A program made the position numbers and the translations under genes. The notes below the pieces were generated by a model. That model did no database searches. It worked only from the letters and a program-made list of their open reading frames with translations, and was not told the origin of the DNA. Shown here one piece after another: positions 15,946 through 24,883 of a stretch of 39,856 nucleotides of DNA. The stretch comes from Nitrospirota bacterium (GTDB taxonomy: Bacteria > Nitrospirota > Thermodesulfovibrionia > Thermodesulfovibrionales > UBA6898). Every line of letters starts with the position of its first letter. Within the stretch, counting starts at the first letter, position 1. The stretch is from contig JACRLQ010000043.1 in the NCBI GenBank assembly GCA_016215155.1, positions 1 to 39,856 of the forward strand. The letters run 5' to 3'.

Positions 15946-16876
15946 AGGCCCTCAGAATTTCCTGTACGAGTTTATGCCTGACGACATCCTTCTCCGAAAA
16001 AGACACAAATTTGATTCCCTCGACGTCTTCCAGTATCCTCGATACCTCGATGAGACCGGAGGTTTTGCCCTGCGGAAGATCGATCTGGGTCACGTCGCCT
16101 GTAATAACAGTCCTCGAATTGAAGCCAAGTCTGGTCAGATACATCTTCATCTGTTCAGAGGTCGTATTCTGCGCCTCGTCGAGAATAATAGAGGCATCAT
16201 TCAGGGTCCTGCCCCGCATAAAGGCAAGGGGGGCGATTTCTATGGTCCCCTGCTCAATAAGTCTGGAGGCCTTCTCATTTTCCATCATGTCGAACAGCGC
16301 GTCGTAGAGGGGCCTGAGATAAGGGTTTACTTTCTCGAACATGTCGCCGGGGAGAAATCCGAGCTTTTCTCCGGCCTCTATCGCCGGACGGGCGAGCACG
16401 ATACGGGAGACCTCCTTGTTCATCAAGGCGCTGATTGCCATCGCCATTGCGAGATAGGTCTTGCCGGTCCCCGCGGGACCGATGCCTATGACCATGTCGA
16501 ATTTCTTTATTGCCTCGATATAAATCTTCTGATTTTCGGTCTTGGGTACGACAAACCGCCGTTTTGAAGAGACCGCAACGCTGCTGCCGGCCATCTCGCT
16601 CAGAGACCCGGCGCCGCCCTCGGAGATGGACTTAAGGGCATATCTGATTTCCTCAGGCGTAAGAGCGCTGAACCCGGACCCGGGTGAACAGATGTCCCTG
16701 ACGATCTTTTCAGCAGTCCTGACCCTTTTGTCGTCTCCTTTGAGGAATATCCTGTTGCCCCGGGAACTGGCCTTTATATCAAGGGTCTCTTCGATGATCC
16801 TGAGGTTTTTTTCGAGGTTATCGAAGATCCGCTGGTAACCTTTTTCACTGTCAAGCTCTATGACTAAAGTATTCGT
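15917..16876 (-). CDS. phoH: PhoH family ATPase, apparently with a non-standard ACG start
   Basis: PhoH-like P-loop NTPase associated with RNA metabolism. Walker A is GIGPAGTGKTYL and Walker B is SIILDEAQNTT. The first ATG in frame (16594) gives only 225 residues and removes the family's N-terminal KH-like part. The frame stays open to 16891 and encodes that part clearly: LVIELDSEKGYQRIFDNLE, ASSRGNRIFLKGDD, PEEIRYALKSI. There is no ATG, GTG, TTG or CTG codon anywhere in 16595-16888. ACG at 16874-16876 sits five bases after AGGAG (16882-16886) and would give a 319-residue protein, the normal length. A single base change at 16875 would make it ATG. Confidence 0.88.
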   Translation of the reverse strand, partial: TNTLVIELDSEKGYQRIFDNLEKNLRIIEETLDIKASSRGNRIFLKGDDKRVRTAEKIVRDICSPGSGFSALTPEEIRYALKSISEGGAGSLSEMAGSSVAVSSKRRFVVPKTENQKIYIEAIKKFDMVIGIGPAGTGKTYLAMAMAISALMNKEVSRIVLARPAIEAGEKLGFLPGDMFEKVNPYLRPLYDALFDMMENEKASRLIEQGTIEIAPLAFMRGRTLNDASIILDEAQNTTSEQMKMYLTRLGFNSRTVITGDVTQIDLPQGKTSGLIEVSRILEDVEGIKFVSFSEKDVVRHKLVQEILRAYDKYEKRTL

Positions 16877-16884
16877 AGCTTCTC

Positions 16885-17544
16885 CTATTCATTGACCGGG
16901 GTGACGTAGGCGTTAAGCCCTTCGACATTTTTCAGCTTCAGGGACAGGGACTCAGCGTCCTTTTTATCCCGAAACTCTCCCGACCTTACCTTGTATATTT
17001 TTGCCTTGTAATCGGTCTTTACTACCGTTACATACATTTTATACCCTTTTTTGGAATATTTCGCCCTTAATCGCTCCGCCTCTTTCCTGTTTTTGAACGC
17101 CCCGAGCTGCACAGTGAAGTAAGCGGCCTCTTCTGCGCCGCCGGGTCCCGATACAAAACTGCCTGACCGGGTATTCGCGGCGGAGGCGGCATCCGGATTT
17201 TTCGAAGCGGATTCCGGCAAAGGTTCAGCGGGTTTGACATCCGCCATTGTTGACGCCGGTTTCTGCGCCGGAGCATTACCGGCAACCTGTGACTGTTCCT
17301 GCGGCCCCGGCGCCGGATTTTGATTTTCAGCGACGCTGTTTCCCCCCTCCGTCCGTGGCGCGGACTGGGCCGGTGAAACCTCCGAGGTCTGGGCAGGAGC
17401 TGCCGCTTTCCCGCCCGGCGCAATTTTACCTACAAAATAGCCCAGGGTAAAACTCGTACATGAAAAAATTACGGTCAATAGGACCACAGGTCCCTTGCCT
17501 GACCGCAGGCGCGGGGTCCGTTGACCGGAGTCTGTCTCATTCAT
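16885..17544 (-). CDS. SPOR-domain membrane protein
   Basis: The 219-residue protein has a short basic N-terminus, one membrane helix (about residues 17-38, VVLLTVIFSCTSFTLGYFVG), and a low-complexity Pro/Ala/Gln linker of about 100 residues. A C-terminal SPOR domain starts at AYFTVQLGAFKNRKEAE and ends YKVRSGEFRDKKDAESL. SPOR domains bind denuded septal peptidoglycan, so this is probably a periplasm-facing division-site protein like FtsN or DedD. The ATGA overlap with queA's stop suggests coupling. Its own TAG stop lies inside the phoH Shine-Dalgarno. SpoIID, a denuded-glycan lytic enzyme, is two genes upstream, which fits the role. Confidence 0.88.
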   Translation of the reverse strand: MNETDSGQRTPRLRSGKGPVVLLTVIFSCTSFTLGYFVGKIAPGGKAAAPAQTSEVSPAQSAPRTEGGNSVAENQNPAPGPQEQSQVAGNAPAQKPASTMADVKPAEPLPESASKNPDAASAANTRSGSFVSGPGGAEEAAYFTVQLGAFKNRKEAERLRAKYSKKGYKMYVTVVKTDYKAKIYKVRSGEFRDKKDAESLSLKLKNVEGLNAYVTPVNE

Positions 17545-18542
17545 AAAAAAAGCATAGCATCACCATAGGAGAAAAATCTATATCCTATGGCCACCGCGTC
17601 CCGATAGGCTCCGAGCAATCTTTCCCGTCCGCAAAATACTGAAGCCAGCATAAGAGGCGTTGAGCGCGGCAGGTGAAAGTTGGTGATCAGGGAGTCGACT
17701 GTCTTCAGGGTGTACCCCTCGTGGATGAAGATCCCGGTGGACCCATGGATACTTCCGTTGGAAGCCTCCAGGCGGCAATCGCCGCTTGTGTATCCTTCAA
17801 GCGCCCTCGTAGTCGTAGTCCCAACGGCAATTATACGCCTGCCCATTTTTTTTGTCCTCTCAATCTCTTCAATAAGGCCGGGATTTATGTCGAAGTATTC
17901 ACTCTCCATCGTGTGGCCCCCGACAGTGGCCGATTTTACCGGACGGAACGTCCCCACCCCCACGTGTAATGTCACCGTGCGGACGGAAATACCCCTGGAC
18001 CTTATTTCGTCAAGCAGCGCTTCAGTAAAGTGCAACCCGGCAGTGGGCGCCGCGATCGAACCTTCAACCTCGGCATAGACGGTCTGATAACGGCTGATAT
18101 CTTCACCGTCAGGCTCTCTCGGTATGTAGGGCGGCAGGGGCATTCTGCCGACATTCCATATTTCGTCCCTTATGTTACTTTCAAATTCAATGACCTTGCC
18201 TCCGCTGATGTACGCCGGGATACGCCCATCGATTATAACCGGCCCGGAATATCGTCCCTTGATCATCATATTCCATTTATTCGGAGAGATTTCGCCGACC
18301 AGGAGTATCTCCATCCGGCCGCCGTCAGGCCTGACTCCGGTCAATCTGGCAGGAAAGACCTTAGTGTTATTGAGGACCAGGAGGTCTCCGGGGCTCAGCA
18401 GAGACGGGAGGTCCCGGAACATAAGGTGCTCCATACGCCCGTCTTTTCGCATCACAAGAAGTCTCGACAGGTCCCTCTTTTCCACAGGCCTGACTGCGAT
18501 CAGGCGCTCGGGGAGAAAAAAATCGTAATCAGCGGTTTCCAT
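17541..18542 (-). CDS. queA: S-adenosylmethionine:tRNA ribosyltransferase-isomerase
   Basis: QueA adds the epoxycyclopentanediol ring to preQ1-modified tRNA, giving epoxyqueuosine. The protein is 333 residues from ATG 18542 (METADYDFFLPERLIAVRP). An open frame continues 49 codons further upstream, but that part lies inside spoIID and does not resemble QueA. Motifs include LLVLNNTKVFPARL, SIAAPTAGLHFTEALL, TLHVGVGTFRPV and FHLPRSTPLMLASVF. It overlaps the spoIID stop by 14 bases and hands over to the SPOR gene by ATGA. Next in the pathway is QueH, encoded two genes upstream. Confidence 0.95.
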   Translation of the reverse strand: METADYDFFLPERLIAVRPVEKRDLSRLLVMRKDGRMEHLMFRDLPSLLSPGDLLVLNNTKVFPARLTGVRPDGGRMEILLVGEISPNKWNMMIKGRYSGPVIIDGRIPAYISGGKVIEFESNIRDEIWNVGRMPLPPYIPREPDGEDISRYQTVYAEVEGSIAAPTAGLHFTEALLDEIRSRGISVRTVTLHVGVGTFRPVKSATVGGHTMESEYFDINPGLIEEIERTKKMGRRIIAVGTTTTRALEGYTSGDCRLEASNGSIHGSTGIFIHEGYTLKTVDSLITNFHLPRSTPLMLASVFCGRERLLGAYRDAVAIGYRFFSYGDAMLFL

Positions 18543-19533
18543 AAATCCGCAGCTTTGTCCCTGGATAAAAGAAAGAGAGGATCTCCCTGTATGACTTGCC
18601 TTCGCGGGCCAGCTGCAGGGCCGACCACTGACAAAGGCCGACGCCGTGACCATAACCCCTGCCTTCAAATAAATACACCCCGTTTTCAAGGGTCACCTCG
18701 AAGTTTGTGCTGGGCAGGCGGCTCCAGCCGAGCAATTTTCGCAGGTCCGTGCATTTAATATCAAGAGTGCCGGCGTTATGGCTGATTTCAACCGCGTTGG
18801 CCCTGTTCGTCGATGTTCTGGATTTTATCGAAACGCCTTTAATGCCCTTCAAATTAAGGGCTTTTTCAAGTTCCTCGACCGGGATCTTACGTTCCCAAAT
18901 CGAGTAGGGCGAGATATCACAGCTCGTCGAGACAGGTTTCAGGTAGGGGTAACTCTTGCCGAAGACTTCTTCAGAGTCCTCGGTCATGCCGCCGCATGTG
19001 GAGTGGTACAAGGCCTCTATAAGTTTATCGTCATAAGTGAGCACTTCGCCCTCCGTATTCATGACCGCGTAAGATATTCTGGCGTCAACATTCGCCCCTT
19101 TGTATACCTGATGGAGGACCGAGGAGGTGAGGTCGTAATTAATGTTACTGTTGAGACCCTTCTGGTAAAGCGCGTATGTCCTTGAGATTATCGCCTGGGC
19201 CTTCAGCGCTTCCATGTCCCAGTTAGTGCCGATCTCGGCGCTGACCACATTTTTGATATACTCTTCCAGCGGCAGTTCGTTTATCAGATACATTCCCGAG
19301 CCGCCCTTCCAGACCTCAATATTGCCGACATAGTGACTGCCGTTTACCAGCAGGTCCCCTCTGAGCTTTCCGATCCTCTCGAGGGGCTCGTTTTTCTTTG
19401 GAATGCCCTGGAACACATCGTCCAGAATAAGCACCTTGATCGATGCCGGCTCCGCGCTGACCCAGCCGCACTGCAGCATAATAAAAAAAACGCAGAGCAA
19501 TAAGGCTCTCCGCCAAGTTACGATATCGATCAT
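18529..19533 (-). CDS. SpoIID/LytB-family lytic transglycosylase-like protein
   Basis: The 334-residue exported protein has a signal peptide (ALLLCVFFIMLQCGWVSAE). SpoIID enzymes cleave glycan strands that lack stem peptides; outside spore formers, homologues act at the division septum. Visible family motifs are LPLEEYIKNVVSAEIG with the catalytic-type Glu, LKAQAIISRTYAL, YHSTCGGMTEDSEEVFG and GRGYGHGVGLCQWSA, ending FFYPGTKL. It overlaps queH by 4 bases (ATGA) and queA by 14 bases. The SPOR-domain gene downstream recognises the same denuded glycan, so the two may work together in cell separation. Confidence 0.92.
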   Translation of the reverse strand: MIDIVTWRRALLLCVFFIMLQCGWVSAEPASIKVLILDDVFQGIPKKNEPLERIGKLRGDLLVNGSHYVGNIEVWKGGSGMYLINELPLEEYIKNVVSAEIGTNWDMEALKAQAIISRTYALYQKGLNSNINYDLTSSVLHQVYKGANVDARISYAVMNTEGEVLTYDDKLIEALYHSTCGGMTEDSEEVFGKSYPYLKPVSTSCDISPYSIWERKIPVEELEKALNLKGIKGVSIKSRTSTNRANAVEISHNAGTLDIKCTDLRKLLGWSRLPSTNFEVTLENGVYLFEGRGYGHGVGLCQWSALQLAREGKSYREILSFFYPGTKLRIYGNR

Positions 19534-20069
19534 TTGTCCCTGGTCCTCATAAAACGTTCCATTTCAGAATAGACGCAACCGCAATATTTCTGTCTGTACA
19601 GATCGAACTCCCTGGAGAGGCTTTTTGAAAGACGCCAGCCCGTTCTCATGTCCTCTGCATGAAATGGTATTCCGTATCTGGCGCCGATCGAATTCCCCAG
19701 CTGCACTATTTTATCAAATTTTTGGTAGGGACTTGCAAGCAGCGACGTCGAAAAACAGTCCATGCCCATCTGTCGGGCGGTTTCGGCGGTTTTTTCAAGC
19801 CTGATCTCATAACAGATGCTGCACCTGTCAGCGCCCCTCCCCACGACGGCCCCTAAAAAATAGTCCAGGGGGTACGCGTCAATATATTCTACGTCCAGGT
19901 CCCAGAGTTTCGCGAGTTTCCGCACTGACAAAAGTCTGGCCGAATATTCCTGATACGGGTGGATGTTTGGATTGAACCAGAGACCTTTTATGCGGGCCCC
20001 CTGACCGAGGAGGCTCTGCAGGGGGTATATGCTGCAGTTCGAGCAGCAGATATGCATAAGGACCTTCAC
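19530..20069 (-). CDS. queH: Epoxyqueuosine reductase QueH
   Basis: QueH (formerly DUF208) reduces epoxyqueuosine to queuosine in tRNA and replaces the cobalamin-dependent QueG. The 179-residue product contains the family's cysteine motifs: HICCSNCS at the N-terminus, DRCSICYEIRLEKTA, SPYQKFDKI, and YCGCVYSE near the C-terminus. Together these hold the iron-sulfur cluster and an extra metal site. Start is a GTG at 20069 with only a weak AGGT upstream; ATG 20057 (MHICC) would remove four residues. It sits between ruvB and spoIID and two genes from queA. Confidence 0.93.
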   Translation of the reverse strand: MKVLMHICCSNCSIYPLQSLLGQGARIKGLWFNPNIHPYQEYSARLLSVRKLAKLWDLDVEYIDAYPLDYFLGAVVGRGADRCSICYEIRLEKTAETARQMGMDCFSTSLLASPYQKFDKIVQLGNSIGARYGIPFHAEDMRTGWRLSKSLSREFDLYRQKYCGCVYSEMERFMRTRDK

Positions 20070-20081
20070 TGAGCAAGCGAC

Positions 20082-21125
20082 CTAAAAGAGTTCCTGCGGA
20101 ATTTTTTTGCCGAGATGAGCATACGCGTTTCTTGAGGCGACCCGCCCCCTGGGGGTCCGATCGAGAAAGCCCTCCTGCATAAGGTAGGGTTCATAGACGT
20201 CCTCTATGGTCTCCCGGTCTTCCCGCAGTGACGCCGCGATCGTCTCGATCCCGACGGGACCTCCGCTGAATTTTTCAATTATCGTCAGCAGCAGTTTTCT
20301 GTCCATTTCGTCAAGGCCCCTGTCGTCAACGTCAAGGGAATGAAGGGAACTCTTCGCCAGAGAGAGGTCAATGCTTCCGTCACCGAGGACCTGGGCAAAA
20401 TCCCGGACGCGCTTTAGAAGCCTGTTGGCGATCCGGGGTGTGCCACGGGACCTCCCGGCTATCTCAAGGGCCGCATCGAGGGTGATGTCGACCTTCATTA
20501 TGGCGGAAGATCTGAGGACGATTTTTCTCAATTCATCGGCAGAATAGTAGCTCAGCCTGTCGATGATCCCAAACCTGTCCCTCAGGGGGGATGTCAGAAG
20601 TCCGGTCCGGGTCGTCGCCCCGATAAGGGTAAATCTGGGAAGCGGGATCTTCATCGTCCTTGCGTTCGGACCCTGCCCGATGAGGATGTCGAGCTGATAA
20701 TCCTCCATTGCGGGATAGAGGACCTCCTCAACTATTCTGGGCATCCTGTGTATCTCGTCAATAAACAAAATATCCTTGTCAGAGAGGTTCGTCAGTATGG
20801 CGGCAAGGTCCCCGGGACGTTCCAGCACCGGCCCCGACGTGGCCTTGAGACTGACCTTAAGTTCCGCGGCGATTATGTGGGAAAGAGTTGTTTTGCCCAG
20901 GCCGGGCGGCCCGCAGAACAATACGTGATCAAGGGTCTCCTTCCTTTGACGGGCGGCCTGGATGAAGATCTTGAGGTTCTCCTTTATCTTGTCCTGCCCG
21001 ACAAATTCATCCAGAGAAGCCGGCCGCAGCGTAAGATCAAGAGACGTCTCGTCGGAGGCCGCATCAGGACTTATGAGCCTGTCAGGCTCTATCGATATCT
21101 TCGAGTCGGGTTTTATGTCAGCCAT
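20082..21125 (-). CDS. ruvB: Holliday junction branch migration ATPase RuvB
   Basis: RuvB is the hexameric AAA+ motor that drives branch migration on RuvA-bound Holliday junctions. The 347-residue product has [17 protein letters not shown], Walker [15 protein letters not shown], Walker [30 protein letters not shown] (sensor/arginine region), and the winged-helix end [15 protein letters not shown]. Length is standard. It overlaps ruvA by 8 bases, in the conserved ruvC-ruvA-ruvB order. Confidence 0.97.
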   Translation of the reverse strand: MADIKPDSKISIEPDRLISPDAASDETSLDLTLRPASLDEFVGQDKIKENLKIFIQAARQRKETLDHVLFCGPPGLGKTTLSHIIAAELKVSLKATSGPVLERPGDLAAILTNLSDKDILFIDEIHRMPRIVEEVLYPAMEDYQLDILIGQGPNARTMKIPLPRFTLIGATTRTGLLTSPLRDRFGIIDRLSYYSADELRKIVLRSSAIMKVDITLDAALEIAGRSRGTPRIANRLLKRVRDFAQVLGDGSIDLSLAKSSLHSLDVDDRGLDEMDRKLLLTIIEKFSGGPVGIETIAASLREDRETIEDVYEPYLMQEGFLDRTPRGRVASRNAYAHLGKKIPQELF

Positions 21126-21690
21126 TGGAGGTAAGCAGCCTCAGGGTCTCTTTGAGCAGCGCCTCGATCTCGGTGAAGCCCTTTTTGTATGAGTGTTCGA
21201 GATACTCCTGCGCGATATTTTTTTTGTAACCAAGGTTTACGAGCGCGGACAGAGTGTCTTCAAACAGCCTGTCCCTCGTGCCCATCGATGAAGGCAGTTT
21301 CTCCCTGAGTTCCAGGACAAGCCTTCCCGCGGTCTTTTTTCCGAGCCCGGGTATTCTGCAGAGCATTGCGATGTCCTCGTGATTGATCGCCCGAATAAAA
21401 TCGTCATAGGAGATCCCCGAAATTATATTTAAGGCCATCTTCGGACCGACCCCGGAGATGCCCAGGAGAGTAATGAAAATCTTCTTCCCCTCTTCGGAGG
21501 TAAACCCGAAAAGCTGGATGGCCTCTTCTCTGACATGCGTATGGATATGGAGAAAGACCTCGCTGCCTTCATAAGGCAGTTCTGGCAGAATATTGAGAGG
21601 AACACTTACGGCATAACCTACTCCATTTACATCGATGACAAGGTTATCGGGTCTCCTCGATATTATTATGCCCCGTAAAGACGCTATCAT
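21118..21690 (-). CDS. ruvA: Holliday junction DNA helicase subunit RuvA
   Basis: RuvA forms tetramers that bind the four-way junction and load RuvB. The 190-residue product has the N-terminal OB fold ([20 protein letters not shown]), the two helix-hairpin-helix segments [18 protein letters not shown] and [23 protein letters not shown], and the C-terminal RuvB-contact domain ([17 protein letters not shown]). The ATG follows the ruvC stop by three bases with AAGGA as Shine-Dalgarno. Confidence 0.96.
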   Translation of the reverse strand: MIASLRGIIISRRPDNLVIDVNGVGYAVSVPLNILPELPYEGSEVFLHIHTHVREEAIQLFGFTSEEGKKIFITLLGISGVGPKMALNIISGISYDDFIRAINHEDIAMLCRIPGLGKKTAGRLVLELREKLPSSMGTRDRLFEDTLSALVNLGYKKNIAQEYLEHSYKKGFTEIEALLKETLRLLTSNG

Positions 21691-21693
21691 TCC

Positions 21694-22221
21694 TTATTTC
21701 CGGGCTTCTGAAACCGCATGGTTAAATTTTAAAGTATTGATGTAACAGAGGGCAAGGGCAAGGGCGTCGGCGCTGTCGGGATATAACGTCCCCCGTATCC
21801 CCAGAATCATCTTGACCATCTCCTGGACCTGGGTTTTTTCCGCCCTGCCATAGCCCACAACCGACTTCTTGACCTCAAGGGCGCTGAATTCATGCAGCGG
21901 GACGTCCTCAGAGGCGGCTGCAAGGAGGATGACGCCGCGGGCATGTCCGAGGTGCAGGGCGGCCTTGGGTCCTTTCGCGAAAAAAATCCGTTCCACGACG
22001 ATATCACCCGGACGATAGGTCCGGATTATCTCGATGAGCGATTCATAAATGGTCCTCAGCCTGTAATGCAGAGGTTTTGTAGCAGGGGGGGATATCCGGC
22101 CGGAGGTGATATAAGAACCGTCCTTAGCATCAACGGAGATGATACCGTAACCGCAGATTAGGCTGCCGGGATCGACCCCAAGCACCTTCAGTCCGGTGTT
22201 ATTTTTTTCTGGGCTCTTCAA
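21694..22221 (-). CDS. ruvC: Holliday junction resolvase RuvC
   Basis: RuvC cleaves Holliday junctions as a dimer with RuvAB. The 175-residue product carries the four acidic catalytic positions of the RNase H-like fold: Asp in LGVDPGSLICGYG, Glu in IVVERIFFAKGP, and the Asp pair in YPDSADALALALC. HLGHARGVILLAA is also typical. The start is the weakest point: the frame opens with TTG at 22221 inside the end of gmhA (23-base overlap) and no clear Shine-Dalgarno; a GTG (VLGVDPG) lies 11 codons later and would leave an unusually short N-terminus. Confidence 0.94.
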   Translation of the reverse strand: MKSPEKNNTGLKVLGVDPGSLICGYGIISVDAKDGSYITSGRISPPATKPLHYRLRTIYESLIEIIRTYRPGDIVVERIFFAKGPKAALHLGHARGVILLAAASEDVPLHEFSALEVKKSVVGYGRAEKTQVQEMVKMILGIRGTLYPDSADALALALCYINTLKFNHAVSEARK

Positions 22222-22783
22222 AAAGGATTTCTTCGACCATCAGGCATAGGACATGTCCCAGGGTTATATGGGTTTCCTGAACTCTGGGTGTGTTATCCGA
22301 AGGGACCACGAAAGAAAAAGTCACTTTTGAAGAGAGTTTTTCGCCCTTGGCCCCGGTAAGGAGGACGGTTTTGAGTTTCTTCTTCCTGGCGACATCAAGG
22401 GCCTTGACGACATTAGCGGACGAACCGCTTGTAGTAATGGCGATCACGAGGTCGTTTTCCATTGCGAGCGCCTTGAGCTGCCTCGCAAAAATCTCGGAGA
22501 AATCATAATCATTTGCGATGGATGTTATTACGGCCATGTCAGTGTTAAGCGCCATCGCGGGGAGGCCCGGACGTTCTCTTTTAAACCTGTTGACGAATTC
22601 ACCGGCGATATGGGAGGCATCACATGAGCTCCCGCCATTGCCGAAGATAATGATCTTCCCCCCGTCGTTAAATGCGCCGGCGATGGCATTGGCCACATCG
22701 ACCATGGTGTCAATGTGGCCCTTGATGAAGGCCTCTTTGACCGCAACACTCTCCTTGAATTCAGTCCTGATTTTTTCTTTCAT
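22199..22783 (-). CDS. gmhA: Phosphoheptose isomerase (SIS domain)
   Basis: The 194-residue SIS-fold protein would convert sedoheptulose 7-phosphate to D-glycero-D-manno-heptose 7-phosphate, the first step of ADP-heptose synthesis for LPS inner core. Motifs: IIIFGNGGSSCDASHIAGEF (phosphosugar loop and Glu), LVIAITTSGSSANVVKAL, and VQETHITLGHVLC, which holds the conserved C-terminal His. DiaA, a DnaA-binding paralogue, is an alternative, but the Glu and His positions favour the enzyme. It leads the ruv-que operon behind the promoter at 22823-22850. Confidence 0.88.
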   Translation of the reverse strand: MKEKIRTEFKESVAVKEAFIKGHIDTMVDVANAIAGAFNDGGKIIIFGNGGSSCDASHIAGEFVNRFKRERPGLPAMALNTDMAVITSIANDYDFSEIFARQLKALAMENDLVIAITTSGSSANVVKALDVARKKKLKTVLLTGAKGEKLSSKVTFSFVVPSDNTPRVQETHITLGHVLCLMVEEILFEEPRKK

Positions 22784-22822
22784 GGCGGAATTGTTCCTTT
22801 AAAAAGATATCTGACGGTTTAG

Positions 22823-22850
22823 CTTATAAAAACAGACCGGTTTCTGTCAA
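22823..22850 (-). promoter_or_regulatory. Sigma70-type promoter of the gmhA-ruvCAB-queH-spoIID-queA operon
   Basis: On the minus strand TTGACA (22850-22845), a 16-base spacer and TATAAG (22828-22823) match the consensus well. The start would be near 22815, about 30 bases before the gmhA ATG. The spacer contains ACAGA/TCTGT (22832-22836 with 22843-22847) followed by T5, so the same DNA could act as a weak terminator for the upstream regulator gene. Confidence 0.6.
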
Positions 22851-22882
22851 TTGGAATTAACGTCAGCATATCCGGCTGATTG

Positions 22883-23515
22883 TTAATCGATAAGCCCGTT
22901 GTTGATGGCGTAATGGGTCAGGGCGGCGTTGCTGGACATCCTCATTTTCTCGAGTATGCGTGACCGGTAGGTGCTGATGGTCTTGACACTGAGATTTAAT
23001 TCCGCGCCGATCTCCTTTACCGTCCTGCCTGAGGCGATCATGCTCAACACCTGATATTCCCTGTCAGACAACGCTTCATGAAGCGGTCTGTCTGTTTTAT
23101 CGTCGAGATAAAAGGCCATTTTTTCGGCAAGCGAAGGGCTCACATATTTTTTGCCGAGATTGATTTTCCTGATCGCGTCGATGAGTTCATCAGGGGCGCT
23201 GTCCTTTGTCATGTACCCCGAGGCGCCCGCCTTCAGCGCCCTGATGGCATATTGTTCTTCCGAGTACATGCTCAGCATGAGCACAGGTATTTTGGGGTAA
23301 TCGTCCCTGAGCTGTTTTAGGACGTCAAGGCCGTTTCTCCCCGGCATGGATATATCAAGGAGGACCAGGTCAACCGCCTGCTCGGATAACCTCGCAAACA
23401 CTTCCTGCCCGTTGTTGGCCTCGGCGGTCACGCACATGTCGTCAGTCTCCTCAAGGATCTGCTTTAGTCCTTCCCGGACTATACGGTGGTCATCGGTTAT
23501 GAGTATCCTTATCAT
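22883..23515 (-). CDS. Two-component response regulator, NarL/UvrY family
   Basis: The 210-residue protein has a receiver domain (1-120) and a LuxR-type helix-turn-helix. The acidic pocket is ITDDH, the phosphoacceptor Asp54 lies in LLDISMPG, and the conserved Lys is in YMTKDSAPDEL. The DNA-binding region is LSDREYQVLSMIASGRTVKE and LNLSVKTISTYRSRILEKM. I prefer ATG 23515 (MIRILITDD) because the 24 extra residues of the longer frame from 23587 do not belong to a receiver domain. There is no clear Shine-Dalgarno. The cognate kinase gene ends 43 bases upstream. Targets are unknown. Confidence 0.93.
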   Translation of the reverse strand: MIRILITDDHRIVREGLKQILEETDDMCVTAEANNGQEVFARLSEQAVDLVLLDISMPGRNGLDVLKQLRDDYPKIPVLMLSMYSEEQYAIRALKAGASGYMTKDSAPDELIDAIRKINLGKKYVSPSLAEKMAFYLDDKTDRPLHEALSDREYQVLSMIASGRTVKEIGAELNLSVKTISTYRSRILEKMRMSSNAALTHYAINNGLID

Positions 23516-23558
23516 GGCAATTATATATAAACAAATAAGGCGGATTTCAGCAACAAGT

Positions 23559-24881
23559 TCATTCTGTCGTCCCTCTTGACGGTCCATGGGGGATGGTGAC
23601 CTTCAACGATGTCCCCCTGTTTTTTCTGCCGCTGATCGAAAATGTCCCGCCCAGGAAATGAATTCGCTCCCTTATCCCCGTCAATCCGATCGACAAAGGA
23701 TTTTGGGCCTGTTTGGGGGTTATTCCCCTGCCGTTGTCGATGACTGTAAAGGTCAGAACATTGTCTTTTCCGGCCAGGGTCACCCTGACCCTGGTGGCGC
23801 CGGCGTGGCGGGCCACATTGGTCAGCGCCTCCTGGAATATGCGGAATACCGCCGTGGAAATTTCCTTCCCGAGATCCGAAAGACCGGGATTTATGCTTAG
23901 TTGACATGGTATTGTCGTCCTTTTTCGGAACTCCTCCGCCTGCCACTCAAGGGCGGCCGTCAGCCCGAGATGGTCCAGCAGGCCCGGCCTCAGCTCAGAC
24001 GATATCCTCTGGACCGTCCGTATATTGCCGTCGATGAGATCGGACATAACGCGGGATTTTTCGATGAGGGGCGCCTGGTCCCTGGTAAGCCTTTTCATCA
24101 GCCACGCCAGGTCGATCTTAAGAGCGGTCAGTGACTGCCCAAGCTCGTCATGGATCTCCATGGAAATTTTAGCTCTCTCCTTCTCCAGGACCGAGTGTTG
24201 ATGGGCGAGGAGTATTCGCAGCTGCTCCCGGGACCTGTTCAATTCGATTTCAGCCTCCCTGCGGTCGGTGCAATCCTGCGCAATGCCGAGCACGAGATGA
24301 GGAAGGTCCGAGGGGGTTTTTTTAAAAAGCACCATCCTGCTTGAAAACCACCTCCACTGACCGGCTGAATTTCTCATGCGAAACGTTTTTTCCAGGGTGT
24401 CCTTATATCCCGCTTTTTCGAGATCGAGACGCACGGATTCAAAGACGCCGGCATCGTCCGGATGCAGGACCGTCTCGAAAAAAGAGCTGCCCATTCTCCT
24501 TAGCTGATCATGAGAGTACCCGAGAATACTTAAAACCCTCTGGTTAATGTAGATGTTCCGGCTTGTGATCACGTCATAAATATAGACAAGGTCGGGGGTG
24601 GCGTCCGCAATCCTGTTTATGAATCTCTGACTTTCTATCAGTTCCTTGCCCGTTTGAATACGCCTCATTATTTCGGCCCTCAGAGCCTTATTGGTCTTCA
24701 TGAGTTCGGATGTCCGGTCTCTTACGAGCCTGTCCAGAAAAGCCTCGTGGTTATTCAGTTCATCAGAGAGCTGTTTATTCTTCAGTATCTCAAGCCGGAG
24801 TTTATTTTTGGCGGCATTGAGTTCCTCCGTGAGCCTGGAGGCGGTTTTGGCTGGGAGTTTGGGGTCATCACGGCCTTTCAT
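23559..24881 (-). CDS. Soluble PAS-domain sensor histidine kinase, NarX/DesK type
   Basis: The 440-residue protein has an N-terminal coiled coil (about 15-80), one PAS domain with C-terminal PAC motif (about 85-210, ending GIAQDCTDRREAE), a HisKA_3 dimerisation helix with phospho-His244 (ISMEIHDELGQSLTALK), and a HATPase domain (FRIFQEALTNVARHA, VIDNGRGI, GLTGIRERI, GTSLKVTIP). There is no membrane segment, so it senses an internal signal; the ligand and any cofactor are not evident. Its partner is the NarL-type regulator immediately downstream. Confidence 0.93.
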   Translation of the reverse strand: MKGRDDPKLPAKTASRLTEELNAAKNKLRLEILKNKQLSDELNNHEAFLDRLVRDRTSELMKTNKALRAEIMRRIQTGKELIESQRFINRIADATPDLVYIYDVITSRNIYINQRVLSILGYSHDQLRRMGSSFFETVLHPDDAGVFESVRLDLEKAGYKDTLEKTFRMRNSAGQWRWFSSRMVLFKKTPSDLPHLVLGIAQDCTDRREAEIELNRSREQLRILLAHQHSVLEKERAKISMEIHDELGQSLTALKIDLAWLMKRLTRDQAPLIEKSRVMSDLIDGNIRTVQRISSELRPGLLDHLGLTAALEWQAEEFRKRTTIPCQLSINPGLSDLGKEISTAVFRIFQEALTNVARHAGATRVRVTLAGKDNVLTFTVIDNGRGITPKQAQNPLSIGLTGIRERIHFLGGTFSISGRKNRGTSLKVTIPHGPSRGTTE

Positions 24882-24883
24882 GA

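Noticed and set aside
18543-18689. Upstream extension of queA by 49 codons
   Set aside because: It lies within spoIID, does not resemble QueA, and METADYDFFLPERLIAVRP is the normal family start.
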